A DNA stretch of 64,000 nucleotides, from NCBI GenBank assembly GCA_963746265.1, contig CAVVAM010000011.1:868001-932000 (forward strand). The letters are read 5' to 3'. The notes under the pieces were generated by a model, which was not told the DNA's origin, searched no databases, and saw nothing but the letters and a program-made list of their open reading frames with translations. Below, piece after piece: positions 24,989 through 33,560 of this stretch (positions are counted from its first letter, which is position 1; the number at the start of each line of letters is the position of its first letter). Both the position numbers and the translations under genes were made by a program. This DNA comes from Ilumatobacter sp963746265. GTDB taxonomy: Bacteria > Actinomycetota > Acidimicrobiia > Acidimicrobiales > Ilumatobacteraceae.

Positions 24989-27900
24989 ATGACGATGACC
25001 GTGATCGAACGCGCTCCCGGATCGATGGCCGAAGCCGGCTCCGCCGCGCTCGCCCACGACCTCGGCGATTCGGCGATGGTCGAACGTCGTCAGCCCACCG
25101 TCCTCGTGTTCGGCACCGACAGCGATCGACGCGACCAGATCGTTTCGATCATCGAGGAGGCATCGTGGCTGCCCCTCGTCGCCGGCGATCGATCCGAGGT
25201 GCTTCGCATCGTGCAGGGTGCACCACCCGATCTCTTCGTGCTCGTGCTGGCCGGCTTCGACGGCGTCGAGTTGGAGTTGCTCGACGACGTCCGCAACAGC
25301 GTCGACGGTGAGTTGGTGCCCATCGTGTGCGTCCTCGACCAGCGCCATCGAGACCTCACGATCGACGCCTTCGGCCGCCGCGCGGACGACGTCGTCTGCG
25401 GCCGACCACATCCGTCCGAACTGATTGCCAGGCTCCGTGCCCGGATCGAACGGCGTCCGGTCCCGACGACCGAGCTCATCGAGGATCCGGTGACCGGAGC
25501 ACTCACGCCGCGAGCGTTCGCCACGCAGCTGTCCAAGGAGCACGAGCGTGTCGCTCGAGGCGGCGAACCCGGAGCGCTCGCGTTCCTTTCGCTCGACGAA
25601 CTCCCCGGCATCACGGCTCGACGGGGGTCACGCGCGCGCGACGAGCTCCTTGCACAGGTGGTCCGCCTCATCGAGCACGACGGTCGCCAGCTCGACTTCG
25701 TCGGTTCCCGTCGAGGGGTGCTCGCACTGTTGCTTCCGGGCACCCCGACGAAGGGAGCACAGGCTCGCCTCGACCGATTGGCTCGCAAGATCTACGACCA
25801 CGACTTCTCGATCGACGATTCCACCATTGCGCTCACACCGATCCTCGGATTCACCGAGTCGACTCCCGACGCTCCCCCTCGCGAGCTCGAAGACCGAGCG
25901 TGGGACGCGATGTCGTATCAGGCAGCTCACCTCGACCTCCATCCGACCCGCTGGGTGGCTGCGATGTCGCCGAAGCCGACGCAGCCGGGGTCGCGCCGGC
26001 ACCGTGCGTTCGAGCGTGTTCGTACCCCGGTCCAGGTCGTGGCCCAGCAGCTCATCGCGCTGTTGTTCCCACTGGCGTCGTACGCGTTGCTCGATCGGCT
26101 CGGCCTCGACATCACGGGGGTCGTGTACCTGATGCTCGTAGGCGCGCTTGCGATCACCGCAGCCGGCATCCTGATCGAGAGCAGAGCCGCGATCCCGCCG
26201 ACGGTGCCGCCCGACCACCGGGAAGGTCCGTTGCCCCCTGCTTCGGCCATCATCGCCGCCTACCTCCCCAACGAGGCCGAGACGGTGCTCGACACCATCG
26301 ACGCGTTCCTTGCGCTCGACTACCCGGGCCTCGAGATCATCCTCGCCTACAACACCCCGCAGACGTTGCCGGTCGAGGCCGAGTTGGCACGAATCGCCGA
26401 CCGGGACCCCCGCTTCCGGCCGCTGCGGGTGCAGGGCTCGGCGTCCAAGGCACAGAACGTCAACGCTGCGCTGGCCCACATACGCGGTCACTTCGTCGGC
26501 CTCTTCGACGCCGACCACCACCCGGCACCGGGGTCCTTCCAGCGCGCCTGGCAGTGGATCGACGACGGCGCCGGCGTCGTCCAGGGTCACTGCGTGATCC
26601 GGAACGGCGATCTGAACGCCGTGACCAGGACCGTCGCCGTCGAGTTCGAATCGATCTACGCCGTCAGCCATCCCGGTCGTGCGCGCGTTCACGGTTTCGG
26701 GATCTTCGGGGGCTCCAACGGGTACTGGCGTACGTCGCTCCTGCATCGGACCCGCATGCGCGGATCGATGCTGACCGAGGACATCGACTCGTCGATGCGC
26801 GTCGTCACGGAGGGCGAGACCATCATCTCCGATCCCGACCTCGTCTCGACGGAGCTCGCACCCGAGACCTTGGGGGCGCTGTGGAACCAGCGGCTGCGGT
26901 GGGCGCAGGGTTGGTCGCAGGTCTCGCTCCGACATCTCGTGTCGATGTTGCGAGCGGCGCCGACCTGGCGTCGACGAGCGGGCGTCTTCTACTTGCTGGG
27001 TTGGCGGGAGATCTACCCGTGGATCTCGCTCCAGGTGTACCCACTCCTCGCGTACTGGTGGATCCGCGGCACCGCCGCGACCGACTGGTTCGTGCCGATC
27101 TTCGTCGGGACGACGATCTTCACCCTCAGCGTCGGGCCGGCCCAGACCTGGTTCGCATATCGACTTGCCCATCCGACGATCAAGATGCGCCGACGATGGT
27201 TCCTGAAGTACCTCCTGCTGTCGACGTTGTTCTACACCGAGTTCAAGAACGTGACGGCACGAACGGCCCAGATCAAAGAGGCGATGCGCGAGCGCAAGTG
27301 GAAGGTCACACCGCGGACGGGATCCGTCGCCATCGATGCCGGCGCCGCCCTCGAACCGGAGCCCGGCCCGACACCCACCAGCGCGACGTCCGACGACACT
27401 CCGACTGGGTCCGATCACCTTCCCCACACGAGTGCCCCCGACACCGCATCGGTGGTCGCCGGCCACGACCAGGACACGCCCACGGTCGCCGACGGAACGA
27501 ACGTCGAGACGGCCGTGCCCCGCGAGCGGGCCCACCCCCGCGGGACCAGACGGGGCCGGAGTCGACGACACGCGTCGCGTCCCCGTCGGCACGGCGACCG
27601 CCCTGCTCGACCGATGCCGTCCGGTGCGTCCGCGTCAGGCCGGGGAAGCGACACCGATCACGAGTCGCCCGACGGCCCCGGCCCACGTCGTGTCGAAGGC
27701 GCCGGCGACGACCGCCGTCACATCGCCGATGTCGACAGTGAGCCGCTCCGCAGCGTCTCGACGACGGCCGCCGGCATCTACGACATCGAACGCGAATCGA
27801 TCGCAGACGAACGGCCATCCCCGCCACCCCACGCCACCACCGCACCCAGCAGCATCTACGACGTCGAACACGAGAGCTCCATCGAAGCGACACCCACCAC

Positions 27901-28648
27901 CGGCAACGGTGACCCGACTCCCGACCTGCGCATCTACGACATCGAGCGCGAATCGATCGCAGACGAACGGCCATCCCCGCCACCCCACGCCACCACCGCA
28001 CCCAGCCGCATCTACGACGTCGAACACGAGAGCTCCATCGAAGCGACACCCACCACCGGCAACGGTGACCCGACTCCCGACCTGCGCATCTACGACATCG
28101 AGCGCGAATCGATCGCAGACGAACGGCCATCCCCGCCACCCCACGCCACCACCGCACCCAGCCGCATCTACGACGTCGAACACGAGAGCTCCATCGAAGC
28201 GACACCCACCACCGGCAACGGTGACCCGACTCCCGACCTGCGCATCTACGACATCGAGCGCGAATCGATCGCAGACGAACGGCCATCCCCGCCGCCGGAA
28301 CCGCTCCCGGGAGCTCGCCCCCTCGACGACGCCGTAGCTCCGGCCGCAGATCCACGCCCCGGCGTCGCCGAGCCGATGGACCCGACGGCGGCGGAGGCGC
28401 GGCGGCCGATGATCGCCGGCGTCGACGGTGTGCTGATCGTGCCGACACGTCGCACCGGCCCGTGGCGCGACCAGGACCGGACTGCTCGAGCACCGGGCGC
28501 CGGCGGAGCTCCGATGCTCGCGGTCACCTCATCGACGATGGCAGGCGGCCAGGACGGTGGCGATCTCATCTTCGGTGAGTCCATCGATCTCGAGGCGCTT
28601 CGTCCGCGACGTCCCGCCGCCGACCAGCCGGACCTGTCGGGGGCGTAG
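24989..28648 (+). CDS. Membrane glycosyltransferase (GT2) fused to degenerate receiver and GGDEF domains, with a repeat tail
   Basis: A 1219-residue protein. Residues 36-155 resemble a response-regulator receiver, but the phospho-acceptor position in DLFVLVLAGFDG is not aspartate. Residues 164-290 follow the GGDEF layout (DPVTGALTPRAF, then LALLLPGT), with the active GGEEF loop replaced by GSRRG. Two helices at 352-397 precede a processive GT2 domain: SKAQNVNAAL, DADHH (507-511), TEDID (596-600) and QRLRW (634-638). More helices follow at about 664-750. Residues 780-1219 are a disordered tail with 52-residue repeats. It probably makes or exports a polysaccharide under nucleotide-second-messenger control; the product is unknown. 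The last 120 bases overlap the opposite DUF167 gene. Confidence 0.85.
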   Translation: MTMTVIERAPGSMAEAGSAALAHDLGDSAMVERRQPTVLVFGTDSDRRDQIVSIIEEASWLPLVAGDRSEVLRIVQGAPPDLFVLVLAGFDGVELELLDDVRNSVDGELVPIVCVLDQRHRDLTIDAFGRRADDVVCGRPHPSELIARLRARIERRPVPTTELIEDPVTGALTPRAFATQLSKEHERVARGGEPGALAFLSLDELPGITARRGSRARDELLAQVVRLIEHDGRQLDFVGSRRGVLALLLPGTPTKGAQARLDRLARKIYDHDFSIDDSTIALTPILGFTESTPDAPPRELEDRAWDAMSYQAAHLDLHPTRWVAAMSPKPTQPGSRRHRAFERVRTPVQVVAQQLIALLFPLASYALLDRLGLDITGVVYLMLVGALAITAAGILIESRAAIPPTVPPDHREGPLPPASAIIAAYLPNEAETVLDTIDAFLALDYPGLEIILAYNTPQTLPVEAELARIADRDPRFRPLRVQGSASKAQNVNAALAHIRGHFVGLFDADHHPAPGSFQRAWQWIDDGAGVVQGHCVIRNGDLNAVTRTVAVEFESIYAVSHPGRARVHGFGIFGGSNGYWRTSLLHRTRMRGSMLTEDIDSSMRVVTEGETIISDPDLVSTELAPETLGALWNQRLRWAQGWSQVSLRHLVSMLRAAPTWRRRAGVFYLLGWREIYPWISLQVYPLLAYWWIRGTAATDWFVPIFVGTTIFTLSVGPAQTWFAYRLAHPTIKMRRRWFLKYLLLSTLFYTEFKNVTARTAQIKEAMRERKWKVTPRTGSVAIDAGAALEPEPGPTPTSATSDDTPTGSDHLPHTSAPDTASVVAGHDQDTPTVADGTNVETAVPRERAHPRGTRRGRSRRHASRPRRHGDRPARPMPSGASASGRGSDTDHESPDGPGPRRVEGAGDDRRHIADVDSEPLRSVSTTAAGIYDIERESIADERPSPPPHATTAPSSIYDVEHESSIEATPTTGNGDPTPDLRIYDIERESIADERPSPPPHATTAPSRIYDVEHESSIEATPTTGNGDPTPDLRIYDIERESIADERPSPPPHATTAPSRIYDVEHESSIEATPTTGNGDPTPDLRIYDIERESIADERPSPPPEPLPGARPLDDAVAPAADPRPGVAEPMDPTAAEARRPMIAGVDGVLIVPTRRTGPWRDQDRTARAPGAGGAPMLAVTSSTMAGGQDGGDLIFGESIDLEALRPRRPAADQPDLSGA
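27776..28297. repeat. 156-bp tandem repeat, three full copies and one 54-bp partial copy
   Basis: Copies begin at 27776, 27932, 28088 and 28244 (partial). Copies 2 and 3 look identical base for base; copy 1 differs at a few positions. Each copy encodes 52 residues made of two related 26-residue halves beginning IYDIERES and IYDVEHES. They code for residues 930-1103 of the glycosyltransferase tail. Near identity implies recent duplication or gene conversion. Confidence 0.95.
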
Positions 28649-28801
28649 GCCGAACGCCGTCGCGACGGTCCGAAGGACCTCCTCGTTCGCGGCGCCATCC
28701 ACCGGCGGCGCCGTCACCGCGAGCTTGGGCAGATCGCCGTACCAGCCGACGAACCCAGATCGGCGAGCACCGGGCTGGACACGGACGTCGAGACGGCCCA
28801 T
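28529..28801 (-). CDS. DUF167/YggU-family small protein
   Basis: A 90-residue protein of complete family length. It shows VRVQPGARRSGFVG, LPKLAVTAPPVDGAANEEVL and QVRLVGGGTSRTKRLEIDGL, the conserved DUF167 blocks. Function is not established in the family. The ATG shares a base with the ileS stop (TGATG at 28799-28803), so it is coupled to ileS and is the last gene of the long division operon. Its final 120 bases are antisense to the glycosyltransferase tail coding region. Confidence 0.9.
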   Translation of the reverse strand: MGRLDVRVQPGARRSGFVGWYGDLPKLAVTAPPVDGAANEEVLRTVATAFGLRPRQVRLVGGGTSRTKRLEIDGLTEDEIATVLAACHRR

Positions 28802-31800
28802 CAGGGTGCGCGTTCGACGACGATCGACACGTCGGTCCCATCGACCGATGCGGTCGCGGCAGTGGCCAACGTCTCGCCCATCACGAGCTCGCGGTGCGTC
28901 TCGAACGCCGCGACCATGGTGTCCGAGCCGGCGATCGACAGCTCGATCCGATCGCTCACGTCGAGGTCGGCGTCGCGTCGCGCCTGCTGGATCTGCCTGA
29001 TGAGGTCACGTGCCGCACCCTCCAGCTCGAGTTCCGGCGTGACGACGGTGTCCAGCACGACCAGGCCCTCAGCGCTCTTCAGCGTCGCAACGGCACCTTC
29101 GTCGTCATTCGACACCAACCGGAAGTCGAACTCACCGTCCAGCAGCTCGACACCGCCGACCGTCGCCCGGCCACCGTCGACGTTCCAGTCGCCGGACCGG
29201 TGCGCCCGCACGACCTGCTGCATCTGCGAGCCGAGGCGGGGGCCGAGCGCCTTGGGGTTGAGGATCAGTTCCTTGCGCCCGAAGCGGTCCACTTCCGTGG
29301 TCAGTTCGACGTGCTTGACGTTGAGTTCGTCGCGCAGGATGTCGAGATGCGGCGCGACGAGGTCGGCGTCGGGCGTGGCCACGACGGCTTTGGCCAGTGG
29401 TAGCCGGACCCGCAGGCCCTCCGACTTGCGCAACGACAGCAAGGTCGAGCAGGCGTCGCGTACCTGCGCCATCCCGGCGTGCAGATCGGCGTCGTACGGG
29501 AACTGCTCGGCCGACGGCCAGTCGGCGAGGTGCACGCTCTCGCCGCCGGTCCGCTGGGTCAAGCCGTCGTGGATGTGCTCGGTCACGAGCGGCAGGAGTG
29601 GCGCGGCGACCCGGCAGATCGTCACGAGGGCCGTGTGGAGGGTGTCGATCGCGTCCTGATCGCCGGCCCAGAACCGGTCGCGGCTGCGGCGGATGTACCA
29701 GTTCGTGAGCGTGTCGAGGAACGCAGCGACGTTCTCGCAGGCGCCGAACAGGTCGTACACATCCATTCGCTCGGTGGCGCTCTCGACCAGCCACCGGAGT
29801 TCGCCGAGCAGGTAACGGTCGAGCACGTCGGTCTGGTCGGTACGGAACGTGCCGCTACGGTCGGCGGCATTGGCGTACAGCGTGAGGAAGTAGTACGCGT
29901 TCCAGAACGGCAGGATCACGTGCCGTACGGTGTCGCGCAGGCCCTGCTCGGTGACCGAGAAGTCAGCGCCGCGCAGGATGGGTGACGACAGCAGGTACCA
30001 CCGCATGGCGTCGGCCCCGTGGATGTCGAACATCTCGTTCGGGTCGGGATAGTTGCTCAGTGATTTCGACATCTTGCGACCGTCGTCGCCCAGCACGATG
30101 CCGTGACTGAGGCAGCTCGAGAAGGCAGGGCGATCGAACAGGGCCGTCGCCAGCACGTGCATCGTGTAGAACCAGCCCCGCGTCTGACCGATGTACTCCA
30201 CGATGAAGTCGCCGGGATAGTGGTCGTCGAACCATTCGGCGTTCTCGAACGGGTAGTGCACCTGGGCGAATGGCATGGAACCGGACTCGAACCAGCAGTC
30301 GAGGACTTCGGGGACGCGCCGCATCGTCGACCGACCGGTCGGGTCGTCGGGATTCGGACGCGTGAGCCCGTCGATCGCAGGTCGGTGGAGGTCTGTGACG
30401 GCGACGCCGAAATCGCGCTCGAGGTCGGCGATCGAGCCGTATGCGTCGACGCGCGGGTAGGCCGGGTCGTCGCTCTTCCAGACCGGGATCGGTGAGCCCC
30501 AGAACCGGTTGCGGCTGATCGCCCAGTCGCGGGCGTTCTCGAGCCACTTGCCGAAGCTGCCGTGTTTGACGTGTTCGGGAACCCAGGTGATCTGCTCGTT
30601 CAGTTCCACCATCCGCTCCCGGAACTCGGTGACCTTGACGAACCACGACGAGATCGCCCGATAGACGAGCGGCTGTGCACATCGCCAGCAGTGCGGATAC
30701 GTGTGGTCGTAGCTGTCGTGACGGACGACGACGCCTTCGTCCTTGAGCGCGCGGATGATCGCCGGATTGGCGTCGAAGACGTGCTCACCGACGTAGTCCG
30801 CGACCTCTGCGGTGTACCGGCCGTGTTCGTCCATCGGGCAGATCGTGGGAATACCGACCGCATTGCAGGCGATCTGGTCGTCCTCGCCGAAGCCCGGCGC
30901 CATGTGGACGATGCCGGTGCCGTCCTCGGTCGAGACGAAATCGCCGCTCAGCACCTGGAACGCGTGCGGGGTGTCGGAGAAGTAGGGGAACATCGGCTCG
31001 TAGCGACGCCCGACGAGATCGGCACCGGTCACCGAGCCGACACGCTCGGCGCCCTCGAGCTCCCGCTCGTATGCTCCGAGACGCGTCTCGGCCAGCACGA
31101 ACCGCCGGCCGTCCTGCTCCATCACGGCGTAGTCGATATCGGGCCCGACGGCGAGCGCCAGGTTCGACGGCAACGTCCAAGGGGTGGTCGTCCACGCGAG
31201 CAGCGACGTCGGAACATCTTCGGCGCCGGGCAATCCGCCGTCGAGGCGGAACTCGACCGTCAGCGCCGGATCCTGACGATCGCGATAGACGTCGTCCATA
31301 CGTGTCTCGGTGTTGCTGAGCGGGGTCTCGCAACGCCAGCAGTACGCGAGCACCCGGAAGCCCTCGGTGATCAGTCCCTTGTCCCACAGCGACTTGAAGG
31401 CCCACATGACCGACTCCATGTAGTCGATGTCGAGCGTCTTGTAGTCGTTGTCGAAGTCGACCCAGCGGGCCTGCCGGGTGACGTAGTCCTCCCACTCCTG
31501 CGTGTACCGCAGCACGCTCGTGCGGCACGCGTCGTTGAAGCGGTCGATGCCGAAGGCGGTGATCTCGGGATGCCCGGCGATGCCGAGCTCCTTCTCCGCC
31601 TGGACCTCGGCGGGCAGGCCGTGACAGTCCCAACCGAACCGCCGCTCGACCCGCCGACCACGCATGGTCTGGTATCGGGGCACGGCGTCTTTGACGTAGC
31701 CCGTCAGCAGGTGGCCGTAGTGCGGCAGTCCGTTGGCGAAGGGCGGACCGTCGTAGAACACGAACTCGTTGTCGCCGTTGTCGCCTGCCGGACGCCGGCC

Positions 31801-31908
31801 CACCGAGGTGTGGAACGTCTGCTCGCGCTCCCACCGGTCGAGCACGGCGCGCTCGATCTCCGGCAGGTTCGGTTGCGACGAAGCGGCGGGGTAGGCGGTG
31901 GTGTTCAC
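28801..31908 (-). CDS. ileS: Isoleucyl-tRNA synthetase
   Basis: Charges tRNA-Ile. It has about 1035 residues from GTG 31906-31908, chosen because AGGAG lies six bases upstream and a T-box leader ends there. The class I signatures are present: PHYGHLLTGY (HIGH) near residue 65 and KMSKSLSN in the catalytic core. The editing domain (TTPWTLPSNLALAV, DEHGRYT) and the anticodon-binding region follow. The C-terminal VERAP end precedes the coupled DUF167 gene. The long C-terminal extension without a typical zinc finger is common in this synthetase subgroup. Expression should respond to uncharged tRNA-Ile through the leader. Confidence 0.97.
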   Translation of the reverse strand: MNTTAYPAASSQPNLPEIERAVLDRWEREQTFHTSVGRRPAGDNGDNEFVFYDGPPFANGLPHYGHLLTGYVKDAVPRYQTMRGRRVERRFGWDCHGLPAEVQAEKELGIAGHPEITAFGIDRFNDACRTSVLRYTQEWEDYVTRQARWVDFDNDYKTLDIDYMESVMWAFKSLWDKGLITEGFRVLAYCWRCETPLSNTETRMDDVYRDRQDPALTVEFRLDGGLPGAEDVPTSLLAWTTTPWTLPSNLALAVGPDIDYAVMEQDGRRFVLAETRLGAYERELEGAERVGSVTGADLVGRRYEPMFPYFSDTPHAFQVLSGDFVSTEDGTGIVHMAPGFGEDDQIACNAVGIPTICPMDEHGRYTAEVADYVGEHVFDANPAIIRALKDEGVVVRHDSYDHTYPHCWRCAQPLVYRAISSWFVKVTEFRERMVELNEQITWVPEHVKHGSFGKWLENARDWAISRNRFWGSPIPVWKSDDPAYPRVDAYGSIADLERDFGVAVTDLHRPAIDGLTRPNPDDPTGRSTMRRVPEVLDCWFESGSMPFAQVHYPFENAEWFDDHYPGDFIVEYIGQTRGWFYTMHVLATALFDRPAFSSCLSHGIVLGDDGRKMSKSLSNYPDPNEMFDIHGADAMRWYLLSSPILRGADFSVTEQGLRDTVRHVILPFWNAYYFLTLYANAADRSGTFRTDQTDVLDRYLLGELRWLVESATERMDVYDLFGACENVAAFLDTLTNWYIRRSRDRFWAGDQDAIDTLHTALVTICRVAAPLLPLVTEHIHDGLTQRTGGESVHLADWPSAEQFPYDADLHAGMAQVRDACSTLLSLRKSEGLRVRLPLAKAVVATPDADLVAPHLDILRDELNVKHVELTTEVDRFGRKELILNPKALGPRLGSQMQQVVRAHRSGDWNVDGGRATVGGVELLDGEFDFRLVSNDDEGAVATLKSAEGLVVLDTVVTPELELEGAARDLIRQIQQARRDADLDVSDRIELSIAGSDTMVAAFETHRELVMGETLATAATASVDGTDVSIVVERAP

Positions 31909-32105
31909 GGTGGCTCCTGGCGATGTCGGGTCTCTGCCAGGGACGAGCCGGAGCCCGCGGTACCACCCTGCTTGCCGGGTCCCGCAGGACTCGACCACTC
32001 GCGTTCGCCAGCAATGACGGGCTGGGCCCGTCCGGTTCTACTGAGTCGTGGCGGGCCACGACCGTTCTTCCGGAAGCTCGGAGGTGATGGCCTCGTCGAT
32101 GCCGT
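31909..32105 (-). promoter_or_regulatory. Translational T-box riboswitch upstream of ileS
   Basis: On the minus strand the T-box core AGGGTGGTACCGCGG is at 31955-31969. An upstream short stem I carries a likely Ile specifier ATC at 32086-32088, followed by ACC and a CTTCCGGAAGAACGG segment typical of actinobacterial ileS leaders. A hairpin (GACGGGCCCAGCCCGTC) lies between. The ribosome site AGGAG is about 35 bases after the T-box, so uncharged tRNA-Ile probably frees translation rather than preventing termination. A TAACAT minus-10-like box lies at 32112-32117. Confidence 0.9.
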
Positions 32106-32128
32106 TGCCGAGATGTTACCGACGTGAA

Positions 32129-32154
32129 CCGCCGGAATCGCTCCGGTTCGGCGG
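32129..32154 (-). terminator. Hairpin between divIVA and the ileS leader
   Basis: Arms CCGCCG / CGGCGG around a 14-base loop, with a nested CCGGA-N5-TCCGG alternative. It lies after the divIVA stop and before the T-box promoter. No T-tract. It may separate the ileS unit from the division operon. Confidence 0.35.
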
Positions 32155-32167
32155 CGTGATCCGGCGA

Positions 32168-32974
32168 TCAGCCGTCGTCGGTGGCGTCGGAGCCACGGAA
32201 CACGTCGTCGCACGCCGACGCGGCATCGTCGGACGCCGACGCGGCATCGTCGGACACCGACGCGGCATCGTCGGACGCAGCAGGTCGGCTCAGTTCCTGC
32301 GTGGGGTCGCCGGGTTCGTCGTCGTCGGACGCGGACAGCACCGGGGGACGCACCGAACCCAGACCCTCGGGAACACGTTCGCACAGCGCCTCGATCTGGC
32401 GGGCGGCGCCGCGCAACCGATCACGCTGATCGATCAGGAACCGTTCCAGTTGATCGACGTCACCGACCAGGAACTCGCGCCGGGCCACGAGCGCTTCGAC
32501 TTCGTTCTCCGCGGCCGACAGCTCGGCCTCGGACGCTCGGCGGGCTTCCGCCCGGGCGTCTTCGAGCATCTTCGCCGACATCTCGCGCGTGGAATCGATC
32601 GTGGTTTCTGCCTCGGTCGTCGCCTCGCTCAGGATCCGGTCGGCTTCGGCGCGGGCCTCGGCGACCGTGGTGTCAGCCGTCTTCTGCGCCAGCAGCAAGG
32701 TCCGCGAGATCGTCTCTGCCTCGACCGCCGAAACATGGAACTCGTCGGGGGCAGCCGGCGCCGACTGGGCGGCCGACTCGGGTTCGGCCGCGGTCGCCTC
32801 CTGCAGACGTGCGACGGCAGCCCGGGCTCGCGCCTCCATCGCTGTCGCCTGCTGGCGAGCCTCTTCCAGCGCCGTCGCCACCTCGGCCAGGAACGCATCG
32901 ACCTCGTCGGGGTCGTAGCCCTTCCTGATCGTCCGGAACGTCGTTTCCGTGATCTGAGCGGGTGACATCTCCAT
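32168..32974 (-). CDS. divIVA: DivIVA/Wag31-type polar growth protein
   Basis: Coiled-coil scaffold at curved membrane that directs polar growth or division-site selection. It has 268 residues. The N-terminal lipid-binding domain is MSPAQITETTFRTIRKGYDPDEVDAFL, the signature of the family. Long helical segments (residues 35-75 and 90-205) follow, rich in Ala, Glu and Arg. The last 60 residues are acidic and include three SDDAAS repeats of seven residues. It lies eight bases after sepF; the yggT gene often found between them in other actinobacteria is absent. Confidence 0.92.
   Translation of the reverse strand: MEMSPAQITETTFRTIRKGYDPDEVDAFLAEVATALEEARQQATAMEARARAAVARLQEATAAEPESAAQSAPAAPDEFHVSAVEAETISRTLLLAQKTADTTVAEARAEADRILSEATTEAETTIDSTREMSAKMLEDARAEARRASEAELSAAENEVEALVARREFLVGDVDQLERFLIDQRDRLRGAARQIEALCERVPEGLGSVRPPVLSASDDDEPGDPTQELSRPAASDDAASVSDDAASASDDAASACDDVFRGSDATDDG
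32207..32280. repeat. 21-bp tandem repeat in the divIVA 3' end
   Basis: Units of 21 bases (GTCGGACGCCGACGCGGCAT plus C) at 32207, 32228 and 32249 with a partial fourth. They encode SDDAAS-type heptapeptides in the acidic C-terminal tail. Confidence 0.85.
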
Positions 32975-32982
32975 GGTGGGCG

Positions 32983-33534
32983 TCAGTCGTCGTACTCGTC
33001 GTACCGTTGACCACGGCCGATCGCAGGTTTCAGGAGGTAGACGCCGTTGGCCACCTTCTCCATCGAGCCGTCGAGGCCGTAGCAGAGCCCGCTCGCGAAG
33101 TCGATCAGACGCCGCGCGACCTCGCGATCCGAACCCTCCAGGTTCATGATCACGGGGTTGCCCTCCTTGAATTTGTCGGCGACCTCCTGGGCCTGGTCGA
33201 ACCGACGCGGTTTCACTGTGGACGGCTCGAGCCCGCCCGCTCCCCCGCGGCCGTTGCGCTGCGGCCGGGGCTGCACACCGGAGTCGTCGCGCTCGGAGGG
33301 TCGATTCCGGGCCTGCGACGGATCGAAGTCGCGCGACGGGAACGTCGGCCGGCTCGGCAGGGTTCGCACCACGCCTTCCGAGCCGGTGTCGTCACGATGG
33401 CGCTGTGCCCGCGGCTCGGTGTCCTGCCGCCGGCTACGCGGGGCAGGTTCGTACTCCTCTTCGACGTCATAGTCGTCGTAGGCGTCGTCAGGACCGAGAC
33501 CCAGGTAGTCCATCGTTCGCTTCCAGAAAGACAT
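32983..33534 (-). CDS. sepF: Cell division protein SepF
   Basis: Membrane anchor for the FtsZ ring. It has 183 residues. The N terminus MSFWKRTMDYLGLG is the amphipathic membrane-targeting helix. A charged linker (residues 20-105) with GVVRTLPSRPTFPSRD leads to the SepF fold: STVKPRRFDQAQEVADKFKE, NPVIMNLEGSDREVARRLIDF and GLCYGLDGSMEKVANGVYLL. It lies between yggS and divIVA, as in other actinobacteria. These organisms lack FtsA, so SepF is the expected FtsZ tether. Confidence 0.95.
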   Translation of the reverse strand: MSFWKRTMDYLGLGPDDAYDDYDVEEEYEPAPRSRRQDTEPRAQRHRDDTGSEGVVRTLPSRPTFPSRDFDPSQARNRPSERDDSGVQPRPQRNGRGGAGGLEPSTVKPRRFDQAQEVADKFKEGNPVIMNLEGSDREVARRLIDFASGLCYGLDGSMEKVANGVYLLKPAIGRGQRYDEYDD

Positions 33535-33560
33535 GCCGACCTTCCTCCTCGTCGCGGAGC

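Noticed and set aside
24357..24992. Hydrophobic Val/Ala/Phe repeat frame that looks like a membrane protein
   Set aside because: It is the reverse complement of the Lys/Ala/Thr repeat tail; the minus-strand frame has the ribosome site and the DksA-like domain.
27776..28297. Possible CRISPR array
   Set aside because: The repeats are contiguous 156-bp coding units in frame, without spacers.
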